A DNA stretch of 64,000 bases, from assembly GCA_947486785.1 (NCBI GenBank), contig CANKUU010000012.1, positions 56,965-120,964 on the forward strand, given 5' to 3'. Shown here in pieces: positions 62,159 to 64,000 of this stretch. Source of the stretch: an uncultured Flavobacteriaceae bacterium (GTDB lineage: Bacteria > Bacteroidota > Bacteroidia > Flavobacteriales > Flavobacteriaceae). Made by a program: the position numbers and the translations under genes. Position 1 is the stretch's first letter, and each line of letters begins with the position of its first letter. The notes beneath the pieces are model-generated. The model was not told where the DNA came from. It saw only the letters and a program-made list of their open reading frames with translations, and did not search any database.

Positions 62159-62953
62159 ATGAATATCTCCAAAAAACGAATTTCGGCATTGGTAATTACG
62201 TATAACGAAATCGGTTATATTGAAAGATGCATAAATTCTATTAAATTTGCCGATGAAATTATAGTAGTAGATTCATTCAGTACTGATGGAACTTACGAAT
62301 ATTTAAAAAATCAAGAAAAAGTTAAGGTCATTCAACGACCCTTTGATAATTTTACTGCTCAAAAATCTTTTGCTCTAGAACAAGCAAATAATGATTGGGT
62401 TCTCTTTTTAGATGCCGACGAAGTGGTTACTGAAACGCTCAGAAACGAAATAATTTCTACGGTTCAAATTGACTCAAATATTGTTGCGTATTGGTTTTAT
62501 AGAAAGTTTATGTTTAAAAATAATGAACTTAAATTTAGCGGTTGGCAAACAGATAAAAACTACAGACTTTTCAAAAAAAGCAAAGTCAAATTTTCAGACC
62601 GTAAAATAGTTCATGAAACGCTTGATATTGATGGAGCTTCTGGCATCTTTACCTCAAAATTAACCCATTACTGTTATAAAAATTACGCCAGCTACAAGGC
62701 TAAAATGATTAATTACGGTAAATTGAAAGCAAAAGAAGACTTTTTTAAAGAAACCAAATATAATCATATGGCTTTGATTTTTAAGCCACTTTGGAAATTT
62801 CTAAACCATTATTTTATACGACTAGGCTTTTTGGATGGCAAAAAAGGAATAATCATCTGTTACTTAAACGCACTATCAGATTTAGAACGTTATCGGATGT
62901 TAAGAACACTTGAAGCTAAAAATGAACTAGCTTACCTTTTAACAATGCCATAA
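62159..62953 (+). CDS. GT2 glycosyltransferase, WaaE/KdtX-like (copy 2)
   Basis: The 264-residue paralogue of the upstream gene is colinear along its whole length: RISALVITYNEIGYIERCIN, VVDSFSTDGTYEYLKNQEKV, LFLDADEVVTETLRNEI, SGWQTDKNYRLFKKSKVKFS and RLGFLDGKKGIIICYLNALS. Tandem duplication followed by divergence probably gave two enzymes acting at successive positions of the LPS core. It lies 93 bp after copy 1 and its 3' end overlaps the convergent GT2 gene by 22 bp. Confidence 0.9.
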   Translation: MNISKKRISALVITYNEIGYIERCINSIKFADEIIVVDSFSTDGTYEYLKNQEKVKVIQRPFDNFTAQKSFALEQANNDWVLFLDADEVVTETLRNEIISTVQIDSNIVAYWFYRKFMFKNNELKFSGWQTDKNYRLFKKSKVKFSDRKIVHETLDIDGASGIFTSKLTHYCYKNYASYKAKMINYGKLKAKEDFFKETKYNHMALIFKPLWKFLNHYFIRLGFLDGKKGIIICYLNALSDLERYRMLRTLEAKNELAYLLTMP

Positions 62954-63747
62954 TACGTCCATACACTCTTGTTTTGCCTCACCTCTTTTCTAATCACCAT
63001 ATTTTTTGCAATTGCTTCTGGAGTTCTATAACTACGTTGGTGATCTAAATGTATACAGACTGCACTATATCTTAGTTGTTTAGATTTTATTCCAAAATTG
63101 AAAAGTCGCTCACCAAGTTCACGATCTTCACCTCCGTATTGCATTCGCTCATCAAAGCCATTGACGTTTAAAATATCCATTTTCCAAGCAGATGAGTTAT
63201 GACCGTTCCAACTTGCATTAGTAGGTGTAATCAGATTAAATAGCTTAGAAATAAAACCTCTTGACCGTAGCTTGTTATTTTTAAAAGTATTTGGAATACC
63301 TTTTTCTTTTAGCCAATTGATATCAAAACAATCTTGATTTTTAATATCCTCTTTGGTTATGGCAATAGAAATATTCATTGGAAGCATATAATACCCCCCA
63401 GATATAAAATGTCCTGGCATTTTGTTTAAATAGTGCACTTGTACAAAATCTTCTCTCGGTATGCAGTCACCATCAGTCATAATAATATACTCTGTACTAC
63501 AGACTTTAATGGCCTTATTTAAAATTCTGCATTTTTGAAAACCATCATCTTCTTGCCAAACATGAATTAGAGGATACGACACCTGCTTCTTCATACTTTC
63601 GATTAGATTTTTAGTTTCAATGGTAGATCCATCATCTGCCACTATTAGCTCAAAATCTTTAAAGGTTTGACAATCAAAACCCCAAAGCACTTTTTCTAAC
63701 CAATCTGGTTTTTCGTACGTACTTACTATTACACTTACACTGCTCAT
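62932..63747 (-). CDS. GT2 glycosyltransferase with a galactosyltransferase-type C-terminus
   Basis: 271 residues from ATG 63747; a farther in-frame start at 63879 would add 44 residues outside the fold. GT-A motifs are SSVSVIVSTYEKPDWLEKVL, LIVADDGSTIETKNLI and IIMTDGDCIPREDFVQVHYL (DxD in DGDC). The C-terminal Glyco_tranf_2_4/GalT-like segment is seen in NGFDERMQYGGEDRELGERL, followed by HLDHQRSYRTPEA. It is a different subfamily from the two upstream genes, with which it converges (22 bp overlap of the 3' ends). Probably another LPS or surface polysaccharide transferase. Confidence 0.88.
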   Translation of the reverse strand: MSSVSVIVSTYEKPDWLEKVLWGFDCQTFKDFELIVADDGSTIETKNLIESMKKQVSYPLIHVWQEDDGFQKCRILNKAIKVCSTEYIIMTDGDCIPREDFVQVHYLNKMPGHFISGGYYMLPMNISIAITKEDIKNQDCFDINWLKEKGIPNTFKNNKLRSRGFISKLFNLITPTNASWNGHNSSAWKMDILNVNGFDERMQYGGEDRELGERLFNFGIKSKQLRYSAVCIHLDHQRSYRTPEAIAKNMVIRKEVRQNKSVWTYYGIVKR

Positions 63748-64000
63748 TGTAAAATTTATAATATTGAGAACACCTACAAATGTAGTTTTTTGTATTGCAT
63801 CTCCAATATAATTATATAAATTATGTAAACATCCTATAATCTGCTCAAAGAACCTAAATAATTGAAACTGCTCAACCATGATTAGATCTTAAATTTACTC
63901 CTTGGCATATTACGGAACCTAGAAACCTGAGTTCGACTTAAGAAATTTGTTTTTTTAACATAGAAAAAGTAGAATATTTAGTATATTAAAGTAATGACTT

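Noticed and set aside
1..64000. tRNA, rRNA, tmRNA, CRISPR repeats, prophage or conjugation genes
   Set aside because: Gaps were read for cloverleaf arms, regular spaced repeats and phage/transfer motifs; none was convincing.

Overview
The window looks like chromosome of a marine member of the Flavobacteriaceae (Bacteroidota). The DNA is AT-rich. Several upstream regions carry the Bacteroidota-type -7 box TAnnTTTG rather than a TATAAT box, and Shine-Dalgarno sequences are scarce. The gene content fits: a ~1120-residue SecA without the zinc-binding tail, DUF2911, DUF5606, DUF2795 and Lnb/DUF4105 proteins, many Bacteroidota-style lipoproteins, glycoside hydrolases of families 20 and 95, and a vanadium haloperoxidase-like lipoprotein. 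No rRNA, tRNA, CRISPR array, prophage or intact insertion sequence was found.

Layout. 1-4.5 kb: 3'-truncated recQ on the minus strand, then kdsD, tatC and lptB (LPS/KDO supply, Tat export, LPS transport). 5.1-10.8 kb: pssA, an Lnb/DUF4105 membrane protein, an Uup-like ABC-F ATPase, a shrunken methyltransferase relative, a 47-residue membrane protein, cobalamin adenosyltransferase and a DUF2795 protein. 11-16.7 kb: secA, an orphan sensor histidine kinase and a decayed IS256-family element. 16.9-24.2 kb: a secreted M14 peptidase, a carboxypeptidase-regulatory-like protein, and an exported amidase/amidohydrolase pair. 24.3-34.7 kb: small exported proteins of one family (three copies, two in a recent direct duplication next to an M23 peptidase gene), a TPR protein, an M13 peptidase, and the conserved ybbP-ybbA/tesA divergent unit. 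35-38.8 kb: malectin lipoprotein, lipoprotein MsrA, aldose epimerase, DUF2911. 38.8-46.4 kb: meaB, then a GT2/flippase/GT39/PAP2 set suited to polyprenyl-phosphate-linked sugar transfer onto the envelope, a MATE exporter and mazG. 46.8-57.8 kb: carbohydrate-related genes (Tat-type sugar isomerase and oxidoreductase, GlpF-like channel, SGNH hydrolase, GH20, haloperoxidase, GH95). 58-64 kb: an internally deleted amidohydrolase pseudogene, DUF5606-def-ruvX, dapD, two tandem WaaE-like glycosyltransferases and a third GT2 enzyme.

The most unusual signals are: (i) a family of 84-97 residue exported proteins of unknown function with a conserved basic C-terminus ending in Lys/Arg-Met-Ala, two of them created by a ~490 bp duplication that also copied the 3' end of a neighbouring peptidase gene; (ii) a methyltransferase relative that has lost the whole SAM-binding core but keeps both family ends; (iii) two gene remnants (an IS256 transposase and a ~1000-residue-class PD40/amidohydrolase), each reduced by a large internal deletion. 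I found no clearly new multi-gene defence or mobile system; the small-protein family is the best candidate for something undescribed.
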